Part shown: positions 1 to 10,451 of the stretch, in pieces
Layout: the number at the start of each line of letters is the position of its first letter
Position numbering within the stretch: position 1 is the stretch's first letter
Source: an uncultured Pelagibacteraceae bacterium
GTDB taxonomy: Bacteria > Pseudomonadota > Alphaproteobacteria > Pelagibacterales > Pelagibacteraceae
Assembly (NCBI GenBank): GCA_902518155.1
Contig: CABYFA010000006.1
Location: 1 to 64,000, forward strand
Direction of reading: 5' to 3'
Length of the DNA stretch: 64,000 bases
Notes under the pieces: generated by a model
What the model was told of the DNA's origin: nothing
What the model saw: only the letters and a program-made list of their open reading frames with translations
Database searches by the model: none
Position numbers and translations under genes: made by a program

Positions 1-863
1 ATTCTTTATTAATTTCAGCTGCAGTTAATAAGATAAAATCAATTTCATTTCAGGATAGATTAACAAGTTATGTGTATAATAATAAAATTATTTTTGATTA
101 TTATTTTACATGTGGAAGCTATTTTAATAAAATTTTTAAAAAGAAATATTCTGCTGAGAAATTAATATCAATTGGATTGTTAAGATCAAATTTAATTGAC
201 GAAAATTTGATTAGAAATGAAAAGTTTCTTTTAAAGATAAAATCTATTAAAAAGATTAAAAAAGTGATCAGTTTAATTTTGAGTACTTCGTCAAGCAGGT
301 ATAAAAGTGATTTATATGGTGAGGATGGTACTTCAATTAAAAGTTTGTGGAATTTTGAAAATCTTATCTGTAATTTAGAAAAAAAACTTAAAAACAGAAT
401 TCATATTTTAGTTAAATTTAAGGATAAGAATTTCACATATCAAGAAGAGTTTCTTAAATTTGAGGAAAGATTGAAAAAATTTAATAATGTTGAAATAATA
501 AAAAGCGATAATATAAATTCTGCAAACATTATAAGCGTAAGTGATATAGTAATTGGTTCTCAATCAACCATAATTGAAGAAGCCTTAATGAAGAACAAAT
601 ATTCTTTTATTTTAGATTTTGAGAATTTTGCCTCTACGTTAGGCTTTTATAGATATAATAATTTTTACATCCTAAAATCCATAGACAATGTAATAGATTC
701 ACTCATGTTTTTATTTAACGAGGATAAAAAATATATAGATAATTATAATAGAAATAGAAAATTTTTTATTGAGAATTTTTTATCAGATAGAGGTAAGATA
801 AATAATTTTGATACACTTAGATCAAAAATTTTAAATTGTATTAATGAAGAACTTAAAAATTAG
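1..863 (+). CDS. Surface polysaccharide biosynthesis / glycosyltransferase-like protein, 5'-truncated by the window edge
   Basis: ORF track starts at a GTG (72), but the same frame is open to the left edge (…SLLISAAVNKIKSISFQDRLTSYVYNNK). Contains 'VIGSQSTIIEEALMKNKYSFILDF', a motif typical of the C-terminal donor-site region of GT-B-like capsule proteins. Confidence 0.5.
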   Translation, partial: SLLISAAVNKIKSISFQDRLTSYVYNNKIIFDYYFTCGSYFNKIFKKKYSAEKLISIGLLRSNLIDENLIRNEKFLLKIKSIKKIKKVISLILSTSSSRYKSDLYGEDGTSIKSLWNFENLICNLEKKLKNRIHILVKFKDKNFTYQEEFLKFEERLKKFNNVEIIKSDNINSANIISVSDIVIGSQSTIIEEALMKNKYSFILDFENFASTLGFYRYNNFYILKSIDNVIDSLMFLFNEDKKYIDNYNRNRKFFIENFLSDRGKINNFDTLRSKILNCINEELKN

Positions 864-1818
864 AAAATATTATAAAGGCGACGAGAAAGGTTTTTTAGCT
901 TTAGACAGAAAATTAGAGGAGCATAAATATAATAGAAGATCTATTTCAAATTTTTTATGGAAATATAAAAGTAAGAATTTTTTTGGAAAAAGTGTTAATT
1001 ATTTTTCAGAATATAATAATAAAATAATTGCTCATTTTGGAGCTATACCATTGGGTTGGTACTTAAATTCAAAATTTACCTTAGGAAGTTGTTCAATTGC
1101 CATGATGGTAGCCCCTGAGTGGCAAAGCAAAGGTTTGATAAAATTTGTTGGTGATAAAGTTTTCGATGATCTAAAAAAAAATAAAGTTGACTTTGTTTAT
1201 GGGTTTCCTAATGAAAAGGCTTATTTGCTTCATAAAAATATTTGGAATTATAAAGATGCTTTTGATCAAAATTTATATCTTATAAATCGAAAAAAAATAA
1301 TTGAAGAAAACAATAAAGAATTTGTAATTACTCCAACTGATAAATTTGAAAAGTCTTATGATTTATTTTGGTCTAAAAATAGAAAAGATTATAAAAATAT
1401 TTTAGATAGAAGATCAAGTTTTTTAAATTGGCGTTATTTAAAAAGACCCGATGATCAATACAAACCTTTTTTTGTTTATCAAAAAAAAAAATTGTTAGGA
1501 TATTTTATTCTAAAAAAATATTATGATGGTAAAACTCTTACCATACATGTCATTGACTTATTTTTCAAAGATACCTCACAATCGAATTTTAACAAATTAT
1601 TTAAAAATATATTTTCTTATATAAAAAAAAATCAAAAAACATTTGATAATATTTCTCTATGGATTAATGGTTCAAGAAAAATAAACAATTCACTCTTAAA
1701 TTTAGGTTTTAGGATTATTTCATCTAGAAAAATGATTTACAAAAATTTATTAAGTAAAAAAAATTTAAATTTAAATAAAATGTATTTTACCATGGGTGAT
1801 ACATTGGAGATATATTAA
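844..1818 (+). CDS. GNAT-family acetyltransferase-like protein
   Basis: Translation 'GSCSIAMMVAPEWQSKGLIKFVGDKVF…VYGFPNEKAYLLHKNIW' fits a GNAT acetyl-CoA loop/alpha pattern; overlaps the upstream ORF. Confidence 0.6.
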   Translation: MKNLKIRKYYKGDEKGFLALDRKLEEHKYNRRSISNFLWKYKSKNFFGKSVNYFSEYNNKIIAHFGAIPLGWYLNSKFTLGSCSIAMMVAPEWQSKGLIKFVGDKVFDDLKKNKVDFVYGFPNEKAYLLHKNIWNYKDAFDQNLYLINRKKIIEENNKEFVITPTDKFEKSYDLFWSKNRKDYKNILDRRSSFLNWRYLKRPDDQYKPFFVYQKKKLLGYFILKKYYDGKTLTIHVIDLFFKDTSQSNFNKLFKNIFSYIKKNQKTFDNISLWINGSRKINNSLLNLGFRIISSRKMIYKNLLSKKNLNLNKMYFTMGDTLEIY

Positions 1819-2277
1819 ATGAAAATAGATCATATAGGTTATGTAACGAAAGATATAAAAAAAAAATCGAGATATTTTACAAATACTTTAGGTTATAAAG
1901 TTTTAACAAGTAAAATAATTGAACCAGCTCATGATGTTTCGGTTCAGTTTTTTTCCATGGGTAATAATAGCTATCCATTATTAGAATTAATTGAGCCACT
2001 AAATAAAAGATCAAAAATTTTAAATTTTTTAAAAAAATATGGTGAAGGTATTCATCATATTGCTTATGAGGTAATTAACATTAAGAAAAAAATTGAATAT
2101 TTTAGAAAAAAGAATTTCATTGTTTTAAGTGAGATAGTTCCTGGAGCAGGTCATAATAATACCCCAACTGTGTGGCTGTATTCTTATGATGGAGACCTAA
2201 TAGAGTTGATACAAAAGCAGAAAAAAAAAAAATCATTTACAAGATTAACAAAAAAATTTCTGAAAATTAAATATTAA
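1819..2277 (+). CDS. VOC superfamily protein (methylmalonyl-CoA epimerase/glyoxalase-like)
   Basis: 'MKIDHIGYVTKDIKKKSRYF…LGY' and 'GEGIHHIAYEV', plus a C-terminal 'GDLIELIQ' metal-ligand Glu: VOC fold signature. Confidence 0.85.
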   Translation: MKIDHIGYVTKDIKKKSRYFTNTLGYKVLTSKIIEPAHDVSVQFFSMGNNSYPLLELIEPLNKRSKILNFLKKYGEGIHHIAYEVINIKKKIEYFRKKNFIVLSEIVPGAGHNNTPTVWLYSYDGDLIELIQKQKKKKSFTRLTKKFLKIKY

Positions 2278-2289
2278 AAATATAGTAAT

Positions 2290-3762
2290 ATGAAGAATTT
2301 TAATAATATTTCTGACGTGCTTAAATTTTGGGGTACAAAGAAACCTAATAAAATTTTTATAATTGATGGAAAAAAAAAATACTCTTTTTCTGAAATAAAT
2401 CACTTTGTTAATAGTTGTTGTTTTTTTTTTGAAAGTTTGGGATTAAAAGAGAGAGATATAGTAAGTTTCAACCTTAAAAACTCGATTGAATTTGTAATTA
2501 TTTACTTTGCGTGCATAAGATCAAATATTGTTGCTAATCCTTTGCCTCATACTATTTCTGAAACTGAAACTCTAGAAAAAGTGAAATTCTTAAAATCAAA
2601 ATATTTATTTTCTGATAGAAAAATAAAAAAAAAGAAAAATTTTTTTTTAGTGGAAAAAAAAAATAAAACTAGCTTTATTGATATTATATTAAAGTCAAAT
2701 TTAAATAAAAATAATTACTTTACAAAAATAAATAACAAAAATACTGCAGTTTTATATTACTCTTCAGGAACAACTAATAATCCAAAGATTATAGAATACT
2801 CTTATCGTTCAATGATAAATTTACAAATAGCTATGTCTAGAATAAAATTTACTGGCCCAAACACAACTCACTTATGTATTTTGCCAATGGGGCATACTTC
2901 AGTGCTAAGATATTCAATAAAGCAATCTTTATTCATGGGCTCTACTTTTGTTATATTAAACAATTTTTGGGAGATTAAAAATAAATTTTGGAATATTATT
3001 GATAAATACAACATAAATTATGTTCAACTTGTACCTTCAATTGTAACTTCTTTAATCTCTATTAAAACTAAAAATTTAAAAAAAAGAAAAATAAAATTCG
3101 GTTGTGGTTCAGATAAAATAGATTTTAAAGTAAAAAAATTTTTTGAAAAAAAGTTTAAAACAAAATTATTAAACTTATATGGTTTGTCAGAAATTGGAGC
3201 AAGCCATTTTCAAAATAAAGATAATGATAAAGAAAATAGTATTGGAACTCCATTAGATATTTATAAATGTAAAATATTTAAAAAAAAAAATAAAATCGCC
3301 CAAAAAAATAAAATTGGAGAATTGGGTGTTAAAGGAACTGCATTATTTAATGGATATTATAAAAATAAGATTTTAACAAAACAAAGCTTCAATAAATTCG
3401 GTTATTTTTTAACAGGGGATCTTTGTTCAAAAGATGAAAATAATAACTTTTTTTATCACGGAAGAAAAAAAGACCTTATAATAAAAGGAGGTGTTAATAT
3501 AAATCCAAATGAAATTGACGAAGTGGTAAAAGAATATAGTCCTGTAATAGAACGTAGTGCCACAATTGGGATAGATGATGAATTTTTAGGTCAAAAGATC
3601 AAAACTTTTTTAAAGTTAAAAAATAAGAAAATATCAATAAATTTACTGCATAAATATTTGGCCAAAAAATTGGGCCACTTAAAAAAGCCAGATGAGGTTG
3701 TGATTGTTAAAAAATTCCCTACAACATCAACTGGAAAAGTGATTAAAAGATTCTTAAAATGA
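2290..3762 (+). CDS. AMP-dependent synthetase/ligase (acyl-CoA/acyl-ACP ligase family)
   Basis: P-loop-like 'YYSSGTTNNPK', 'YGLSEIG', 'TGDLCSKDENNNFFYHGRKKDLIIKGGVNINPNEID' and C-terminal 'PTTSTGKVIK': ANL superfamily motifs. Confidence 0.93.
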   Translation: MKNFNNISDVLKFWGTKKPNKIFIIDGKKKYSFSEINHFVNSCCFFFESLGLKERDIVSFNLKNSIEFVIIYFACIRSNIVANPLPHTISETETLEKVKFLKSKYLFSDRKIKKKKNFFLVEKKNKTSFIDIILKSNLNKNNYFTKINNKNTAVLYYSSGTTNNPKIIEYSYRSMINLQIAMSRIKFTGPNTTHLCILPMGHTSVLRYSIKQSLFMGSTFVILNNFWEIKNKFWNIIDKYNINYVQLVPSIVTSLISIKTKNLKKRKIKFGCGSDKIDFKVKKFFEKKFKTKLLNLYGLSEIGASHFQNKDNDKENSIGTPLDIYKCKIFKKKNKIAQKNKIGELGVKGTALFNGYYKNKILTKQSFNKFGYFLTGDLCSKDENNNFFYHGRKKDLIIKGGVNINPNEIDEVVKEYSPVIERSATIGIDDEFLGQKIKTFLKLKNKKISINLLHKYLAKKLGHLKKPDEVVIVKKFPTTSTGKVIKRFLK

Positions 3763-4826
3763 AAAAAGTATTAATTATTGGTGCTGGAGCTATTGGCAGA
3801 GGTTTTCTTGCACCCTTGTTGCAGGACTTAAACTTTCAAATAAATTTTTTAGATAAGGATATAAATCTAGTTAAGAGATTAAATAAAAGAGGATCATATT
3901 TGACAGCAATAACAAATAATAAAAATTATATTTTTAAAAAAATTATCTTAAATAAAGCTTATAATTTAAAACAAAAATTAAATTTTAGAGATTATGATAT
4001 TGTTTTTTGTTGCGTTGGTCCCAAACAGTGTGGAAAAGTTGCAAAAAGATTAAAAAATGCAAAAACTATAATCTCATGTGAAAATGATTTTTTTTCTGTA
4101 AAAAAAATAAAGAAAATATCAAAGAACAATAATGTATTTTTTGGTATCCCAGATGTTATCACATCTAGCACCGCTCCAAAACATCTTTTAAAAGCTGATG
4201 GATTGACAATTGTTTCTGAAAAAGGTGAGCTAATTTTAGAAAAAGGTAGATATTTTATTTCAAAGAAAATTAAACAAGTCGGCAGAAAAGAGCTTGATCA
4301 ACATTGGAGAGCTAAATTGTTTATTCACAATGCTCCACATGCTATTTTAGCCTATTTAGGCCATATAAAAAGGTATCATTATATTCATGAAGCTATGATT
4401 GATAAGAAAATAAAAAAAATTGTCATAGGATCTATGAAAGAAGTTACAAACGGAGTTATAAAAGCTAAATATGTTGGTAATAAATTCGCAAAATATTATA
4501 TGAATAAAGAAATTAGAAGATTTTCGAATAAACTACTTTTTGATCCAATAAATAGAGTTGCAAGAGAACCAATTAGAAAACTTGGTAAAGAAAATAGAAT
4601 AGTATTGGCATTGAGAATCGCTCAATGGAATAAAGAGCAACCTAATAACATTGCAACAGGTGTTAAGGCTGCATTAAACTTTTACTCGAAACAAGACGTT
4701 GAGTCTATTTATTTACAAAGACTAAGAAAAAAATTTGACGATGATGAAGTCCTTGAGATGATATCTGGTATAGAAAGAACAGATCCATTAAATTCATTTT
4801 GTTTAGAACAATCACTAAATATATAA
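3759..4826 (+). CDS. Mannitol-1-phosphate 5-dehydrogenase-like NAD-dependent dehydrogenase
   Basis: 'VLIIGAGAIGRGFLAPLL' Rossmann start, 'HNAPHAILAYLGH…YIHEAM' mannitol dehydrogenase C-domain-like motifs. Overlaps the upstream gene by 4 nt. Confidence 0.75.
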   Translation: MKKVLIIGAGAIGRGFLAPLLQDLNFQINFLDKDINLVKRLNKRGSYLTAITNNKNYIFKKIILNKAYNLKQKLNFRDYDIVFCCVGPKQCGKVAKRLKNAKTIISCENDFFSVKKIKKISKNNNVFFGIPDVITSSTAPKHLLKADGLTIVSEKGELILEKGRYFISKKIKQVGRKELDQHWRAKLFIHNAPHAILAYLGHIKRYHYIHEAMIDKKIKKIVIGSMKEVTNGVIKAKYVGNKFAKYYMNKEIRRFSNKLLFDPINRVAREPIRKLGKENRIVLALRIAQWNKEQPNNIATGVKAALNFYSKQDVESIYLQRLRKKFDDDEVLEMISGIERTDPLNSFCLEQSLNI

Positions 4827-4834
4827 ATGATAAT

Positions 4835-6061
4835 ATGATAAGACTTAACAAGAATAAATTATTTCTCAAAGGGTATAAAAATTTAATTCCTGGCACAAAA
4901 ATTTTTGATCGTTTTGATCCTTTTATGATCGGTCAAACTCCATATTTTTTTAAAAAAGGCAAGGGATCTTATTCATGGGATATTGATAATAATAAATATT
5001 TAGATTTTCATATGTCATTAGGTTCAATAATTTTAGGTTATTCACATGAGAAAGTTAATCATTCTGCAAAAAAACAATTGTTAAAGGGCATGACTTTTTC
5101 TTTAATGAATGATTTAGAAATTGAAACTGCAAGAAAAATGATAAAAATGATTCCATCTGCAGAAATGGTCAGATTTGGCAAAAATGGATCAGATGTTTTA
5201 GCCGCAGGTGTAAGACTAGCTAGATATATTACAAAAAGAGATAAAGTAATATCATGCGGATGGCATGGTATACATGATTGGTCTTTAGCTAATACAAGTA
5301 GAAATTATGGAATACCAAATGAAATAAAAAAACTCTCATTAAAATTTGAATTTAACAATATTGAAAGCTTGCATAATTTAATTAAAAAAAATAAAAATGA
5401 GGTTGCATGTATAGTAATGGACTTATGTGCAAAATATTATCCAAAAAAAGGCTTTTTAAATGAAGTAAAAAAAATTGCAAAAAAAAATAAAATTTTACTT
5501 ATATTTGATGAAATAATTACAGGTTTCAGACTACATCCAGGCGGTGCGCAAAAATATTTTGGTGTGACACCCGACCTCTCTTGTTTTGGAAAAGGTCTTG
5601 CTAATGGTTTTCCTTTATCAGCTTTAGTAGGAAAAAAAAGATATATGAGAAAGGCTAATGATTTATTTTATTCATTAACATTTGCAGGTGAAAGTATAAG
5701 TTTAGCCGCTGGTTCCACAGCACTTGATATTTACAACGATTTAAAATTATCAAAAGAACTTGAGAATAAAGGAAATTACTTAATTAATAAACTTCAAAAA
5801 GCAATAGATGAAAATTCTCTGAATGATAATATTAAAATCTATGGTATGCCTTGTAGGCCTATAATTGAGATAAAACATTACTCGAAAAACTTATCGATTA
5901 AAAAAACTCTTAGTTTAAATTTAATAAAGGATTTTGCGAAAAAGAAAATTTTATACAATGGATCAATTTTTATATGCAAAACACATACTTTAAAAGAATT
6001 AAATTACATGAGTTTAATTTTTAACGAGGTTTTAGAAAAAAATAAAAAGTATTTTAAATGA
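4835..6061 (+). CDS. Class III aminotransferase (glutamate-1-semialdehyde aminotransferase-like), paralog 1
   Basis: 'MVRFGKNGSDVLAAGVRLAR', 'LIFDEIITGFR', 'CFGKGLANGFPLSALVGK' (PLP Lys). ORF track begins at 4799; ATG at 4835 avoids most of the overlap. Confidence 0.9.
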   Translation: MIRLNKNKLFLKGYKNLIPGTKIFDRFDPFMIGQTPYFFKKGKGSYSWDIDNNKYLDFHMSLGSIILGYSHEKVNHSAKKQLLKGMTFSLMNDLEIETARKMIKMIPSAEMVRFGKNGSDVLAAGVRLARYITKRDKVISCGWHGIHDWSLANTSRNYGIPNEIKKLSLKFEFNNIESLHNLIKKNKNEVACIVMDLCAKYYPKKGFLNEVKKIAKKNKILLIFDEIITGFRLHPGGAQKYFGVTPDLSCFGKGLANGFPLSALVGKKRYMRKANDLFYSLTFAGESISLAAGSTALDIYNDLKLSKELENKGNYLINKLQKAIDENSLNDNIKIYGMPCRPIIEIKHYSKNLSIKKTLSLNLIKDFAKKKILYNGSIFICKTHTLKELNYMSLIFNEVLEKNKKYFK

Positions 6062-7299
6062 AGTTAGAAAAAAGTAGAAGAATAATCAGAGTTGCAAAAA
6101 AAATTTTGCCTGGAGGGAGTACTTTTAACAAAACTGCTTTCTTTGATGAAGGCAAAACACCTTTTTGTTTAGTAAAAGGCAATAAGTCTGAAGTAACTGA
6201 TATTGATGGGAACAATTATACAGACTTTATGAATGGATTAGGATGTAATCTATTGGGGTATAATATTGGTTTTATAAATAGAGCTGTTGAAAAAGAGATA
6301 AATAATGGTTGTTTATTACCTTTTGCTAGTGATCTAGAAATTCAAGTTGCAAAAAAATTAAAAAAATTAATCCCATCTGCGGAAATGGTTAGATTTGGTA
6401 AAAATGGTTCTGACGTTCTCACGCAGGCAGTAAAACTTTCTAGATATTGTACTAATAAAAAACATGTAATTTTTGGTGGTTATCATGGATGGCATGATTG
6501 GGTTATTGGATCATCTAGTCGATCTGGTGGAATACCAGAAGCTGAGAAAAAAATATCACATAAATTTATATTTAACGATTTTAATAGTATTTTAAAATTA
6601 CACAAAAAATTAAATGGAAATATTGCATGTATAGTAATGGATTTAGTTGCAAGATATTATCCAGAGAAAAATTTTTTAAAAAAAGTTAGAGATTTTTGTT
6701 CAAAAAATAAAATTTTATTAGTTTTTGACGAAATTGTAACTGGCTTTAGAATTAATAAAGGGGGTGCTCAAACTTTTTTTAAAGTTACACCAGATTTGTC
6801 ATGTTTTGGAAAAGCAATGGGTAATGGTATGCCAATTTCCGCATTAGTAGGAAAAAAGCAGTATATGAAAAAATTTAATGATGTTTTTTATGCAATGAAT
6901 TTTGTTGGTGAGAAAGCAAGTTTGGCAGCCGCAAAAGTTACATTAGATTACTATTTAAAAAATGATGTTGCTAAAGAAATAAATAAAAAAGGAAATTTTT
7001 TATCAACTCAGCTAAAAAAAATTATAAAAAAATATAAACTGAATAATTTTATTCAAATACAAGGTATGAGTTCTAGAATAATAATAGGATTTAAAAATAA
7101 TCTAGACTCTGATTTCTTGAAAAAAAAAAGTGCTGATATTGATCAAATAGTACGATTTATGATCCAAACTTTTGCTGAAAATAAAATATTATGTAACCTA
7201 TCTGTTTTTATTAATAAGTCTCATTCAAAAAAAGATTTAACTAAGTTCGCAAAAATTTTTGATCAAATATGTTACAAAATAAGTAATTCAAAAGTATGA
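6058..7299 (+). CDS. Class III aminotransferase (glutamate-1-semialdehyde aminotransferase-like), paralog 2
   Basis: Same motifs as the preceding gene ('MVRFGKNGSDVLTQAVKLSR', 'LVFDEIVTGFR', 'CFGKAMGNGMPISALVGKK'); tandem paralog. Confidence 0.9.
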   Translation: MKLEKSRRIIRVAKKILPGGSTFNKTAFFDEGKTPFCLVKGNKSEVTDIDGNNYTDFMNGLGCNLLGYNIGFINRAVEKEINNGCLLPFASDLEIQVAKKLKKLIPSAEMVRFGKNGSDVLTQAVKLSRYCTNKKHVIFGGYHGWHDWVIGSSSRSGGIPEAEKKISHKFIFNDFNSILKLHKKLNGNIACIVMDLVARYYPEKNFLKKVRDFCSKNKILLVFDEIVTGFRINKGGAQTFFKVTPDLSCFGKAMGNGMPISALVGKKQYMKKFNDVFYAMNFVGEKASLAAAKVTLDYYLKNDVAKEINKKGNFLSTQLKKIIKKYKLNNFIQIQGMSSRIIIGFKNNLDSDFLKKKSADIDQIVRFMIQTFAENKILCNLSVFINKSHSKKDLTKFAKIFDQICYKISNSKV

Positions 7300-9158
7300 T
7301 AATAGCATCATTATATCATTGTCCATTAGATGATACACAAATTGCTCACGACATGAGTTGTGCAATAATTAAAAAAAATCAGATATATGCTTACGAGGAA
7401 GAAAAACTTACATCAATAAAAAATGAATCAACTGTAAAATTTCCAGAAAAAAGCTTATTGTCAGGATTAAAAGAATTAAATATTAGACCTGACCAAGTCA
7501 CAGACTGGGTCTTTCCAAAACCAGGTAAAAAAATCAAAATTGAGGAATATAGAATATTTTTTTGTGATTTAATAAAAGCAACAAGTTATAATTCGAAAAC
7601 AAGCTTTAAAAATTGGTTTAAAAAAAAAGTTCATTTTGTTCCTCATCACTTATCACATGCAAGTTTAGCTTTTTTTACATCAAAATTTAAAAGTGCTGCT
7701 TTTTTGACTAAGGATGGTGGTGGAGATCTTGGTGATAAGAGGGGTTTTGTTTTTGGTGAATTTAACAAAAATAAAATGATAATAAAAAAACAAAGATATA
7801 GTTTTAAAAATCTTTCATTATTTCATGATTATTTAACAGATGCATTAGGCTTTTCATATTTTAATAATGGTAAAACATCAGGTCTTGCTGCTTATGGGAA
7901 AGTAAGAGATGATTTAAAAAAAAAATTTGTATCTCTACTGAAAGTTAAAAACGATGGGATAACTTTTAATTGTAAAAGATTTAAGAAATCTAATGTTGAA
8001 ATTAAAAAATTTAAGATTCATTCTTATGAAAGATATAAAGTTTTTAGATCATATCCAAGTGATACAAATGTTTTCAGATTTTCAAAAGATTATTTGCCAA
8101 TTGATATAGCGGCAACTGGAGAGGCAGTTCTAAAAGAAAAACTATTAGAACTATTAAAGAGATTGAAAAGAAATACCAAAAATACAAATTTAGTTTGTTC
8201 GGGAGGTTTATTCCAAAATGTTTCGCTAAATAATTCTATTGTGAAAAGTAAAATATTTAAAAATTATTTTTTCCCAATGGCAAATTCTGATGCGGGTTTG
8301 TCTCTTGGCGCCGCTCTTTACATAAAACATTTAATAAAAAAAATTCCAAGGAAGTTCTCTGATTTTACTCCATATTTAGGACCATCATTCTCAAATGAGG
8401 AGATTAAATCAGAATTAGACTCTTACAGACTTAATTATAAGTATTTTGCCAATGGTTTAGAAAAATTTGTTGCAATGAAAATATTAAAAGGGTCTGTCGT
8501 GGGCTGGTTTCAAGGAAAAGGAGAATATGGCCCTAGATCATTAGGTAACAGATCAATTTTAGCAGACCCAAGATCTTACAATTCAAAAATAAGAGTTAAT
8601 CAATTATTAAAAAAAAGAGATTGGTTCATGCCATTCGCACCCTCAATTGATTATGAGTATGCAAAAAAAATTACAAACTCAAATTTTTACTCAGCTTACA
8701 TGCAAATCGCATTTAACATAAATGAAAAATTTCATAAATTAATTAAATCATCAATACATTATGATAATACATCTAGGATACATATGGTTAAAAAAAAACA
8801 AAATTATAAATATTGGAAATTATTAATTGAAATAAAAAAAAGAATCGGGGTTCCAGTCGTTTTAAATACAAGTTTCAATCGCCATGGAATCGCAACAATT
8901 TCTACTCCTCGTCAAGCAATAGAACATGCAATGGAGGGCTGTATGGATATTTTAGTTATAGGTAATTACGTCATTGAAGTTAAAAAAAACAGAAAATTTA
9001 ACCAAAAGAGTCAGAAAACATATTCTGAAAAAGAGAGCTTAATCAGAAGTTTAGAAAAAAGGTTTAAAATATTAAAAATTAAAAATATAAAATTTAATCA
9101 AAAAAAGTATAAAAAATTTACCAAAGAATTAAATAATTCTCACAAACTTCTAGTATAA
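7296..9158 (+). CDS. Carbamoyltransferase (NodU/CmcH/TobZ family)
   Basis: 'HHLSHASLAFFTSKFKSAAFLTKDGGGD', 'GLAAYGK', 'GWFQGKGEYGPRSLGNRSILADPR', 'PVVLNTSFNRHG' are hallmark NodU/CmcH motifs. Confidence 0.95.
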   Translation: MIIASLYHCPLDDTQIAHDMSCAIIKKNQIYAYEEEKLTSIKNESTVKFPEKSLLSGLKELNIRPDQVTDWVFPKPGKKIKIEEYRIFFCDLIKATSYNSKTSFKNWFKKKVHFVPHHLSHASLAFFTSKFKSAAFLTKDGGGDLGDKRGFVFGEFNKNKMIIKKQRYSFKNLSLFHDYLTDALGFSYFNNGKTSGLAAYGKVRDDLKKKFVSLLKVKNDGITFNCKRFKKSNVEIKKFKIHSYERYKVFRSYPSDTNVFRFSKDYLPIDIAATGEAVLKEKLLELLKRLKRNTKNTNLVCSGGLFQNVSLNNSIVKSKIFKNYFFPMANSDAGLSLGAALYIKHLIKKIPRKFSDFTPYLGPSFSNEEIKSELDSYRLNYKYFANGLEKFVAMKILKGSVVGWFQGKGEYGPRSLGNRSILADPRSYNSKIRVNQLLKKRDWFMPFAPSIDYEYAKKITNSNFYSAYMQIAFNINEKFHKLIKSSIHYDNTSRIHMVKKKQNYKYWKLLIEIKKRIGVPVVLNTSFNRHGIATISTPRQAIEHAMEGCMDILVIGNYVIEVKKNRKFNQKSQKTYSEKESLIRSLEKRFKILKIKNIKFNQKKYKKFTKELNNSHKLLV

Positions 9159-9165
9159 TTTTAAG

Positions 9166-9393
9166 ATGGAAAAAAAATTAGAAAGTGTTTTTAGAAAGAT
9201 ATTTCCAAAGTTTAAAGGAAAACTTACTGATAAGGTTTCACCTAAAAACTTGAAAGAGTGGGATTCACTAAATCATTTAAATTTGATGACTGCAGTTTCA
9301 AAAAAATTTAAAATAAATTTCGATTTTCAGGAAATAATTGGGGTGAATAATATTGGTGAATTAAAAAAAAGGATAAAAAAAAAAATTGTTTAA
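9166..9393 (+). CDS. Acyl carrier protein
   Basis: 75 aa with phosphopantetheine-site motif 'EWDSLNHLNLM' (DSL) and helical ACP pattern. Confidence 0.9.
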   Translation: MEKKLESVFRKIFPKFKGKLTDKVSPKNLKEWDSLNHLNLMTAVSKKFKINFDFQEIIGVNNIGELKKRIKKKIV

Positions 9394-10450
9394 AAGAATA
9401 ATAAAAATTAGTAAAGATAAATCAATAGGTTTAAACCAACCTTGTTTTATCATAGGTGAAATTGGGTCAAATCATAATAGGGACAAGTTAACAACAAAAA
9501 GATTAATATCTGCTTGCGCCAAGGCTAAATTTGATGCTGTAAAATTTCAATTATATGATCCAGAATTGGCATTCTCAAAAAATTTAAAAGTAAAAGATGT
9601 TGGATTATCAAATCTTTATAATCCAAAGACACCTTGGTGGAAAATAGCAAGAGATAAAATACTTATGCCAAAAAGTTGGTTCAAAGAAATGTATTCATAT
9701 GCACAAAAAAAAAAACTAATTGTATTTTCAACAGTTCATAATATTGAGGATTATAACTTTTTGAAAAAAATAGGAGTGCCAATTATAAAAATTGCCTCAA
9801 TTGATTTGGAGTATAATATTTTGATCGATCAATTATCAAAATTAAATAAACCTACACTTCTTTCCACAGGTATGGCAACTTTTGAAGAGATTAAAAACAC
9901 TGTTAAATATTTTAAAAAAAATAAAAACTCAAATTTGGTTATTTTGCATTGTGTTTCACAATACCCACCAGCAGATTTAGATTTAAACCTAAACAATATC
10001 AAAATGATAGAAAAAAAATTTAAGTGCATTTGTGGATATTCGGATCATAGTTCAGATAATTTAGCTAATTATGCTGCGGTAACTCAAGGAGCAAAAGTTA
10101 TTGAAAAGCATATAACACTTAATAAAAATTATCCTGGCCCAGATCATCCATTTGCGATTGAACCATTAGAAATGATTGAACTTGTAAAAAATATAAGACG
10201 AATAGAAAAAATGCTAGGATCTACTAAAAGAATTTTAAGTAAAGGGGATCTAAAGTCGAAAAAAATTATTAGAAGAAGTATAGTTTTAAAAAAAGATTTA
10301 AATAAAGGAGACAGAATTAATCTTAAAAATGTAAAATTTGCAAGACCACCAGGTGGAATATCACAAAATTTATTTAAAAAGTATAAAGAAAAAAAATTAC
10401 GGAAAAATCTCAAGGCAGAAACAATACTCAAAAAAGATCATTTTTATTAA
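9386..10450 (+). CDS. NeuB-family nonulosonate (sialic/legionaminic/pseudaminic-type) synthase, paralog 1
   Basis: 'GEIGSNHNRDKLTTKRLISACAKAKFDAVKFQLYDPE', 'LLSTGMA', 'CGYSDHSSDN', 'EKHITLNKNYPGPDHPFAIEP', and a C-terminal SAF-like domain. Probable TTG start overlapping the ACP gene. Confidence 0.93.
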   Translation: MFKRIIKISKDKSIGLNQPCFIIGEIGSNHNRDKLTTKRLISACAKAKFDAVKFQLYDPELAFSKNLKVKDVGLSNLYNPKTPWWKIARDKILMPKSWFKEMYSYAQKKKLIVFSTVHNIEDYNFLKKIGVPIIKIASIDLEYNILIDQLSKLNKPTLLSTGMATFEEIKNTVKYFKKNKNSNLVILHCVSQYPPADLDLNLNNIKMIEKKFKCICGYSDHSSDNLANYAAVTQGAKVIEKHITLNKNYPGPDHPFAIEPLEMIELVKNIRRIEKMLGSTKRILSKGDLKSKKIIRRSIVLKKDLNKGDRINLKNVKFARPPGGISQNLFKKYKEKKLRKNLKAETILKKDHFY

Positions 10451-10451
10451 C

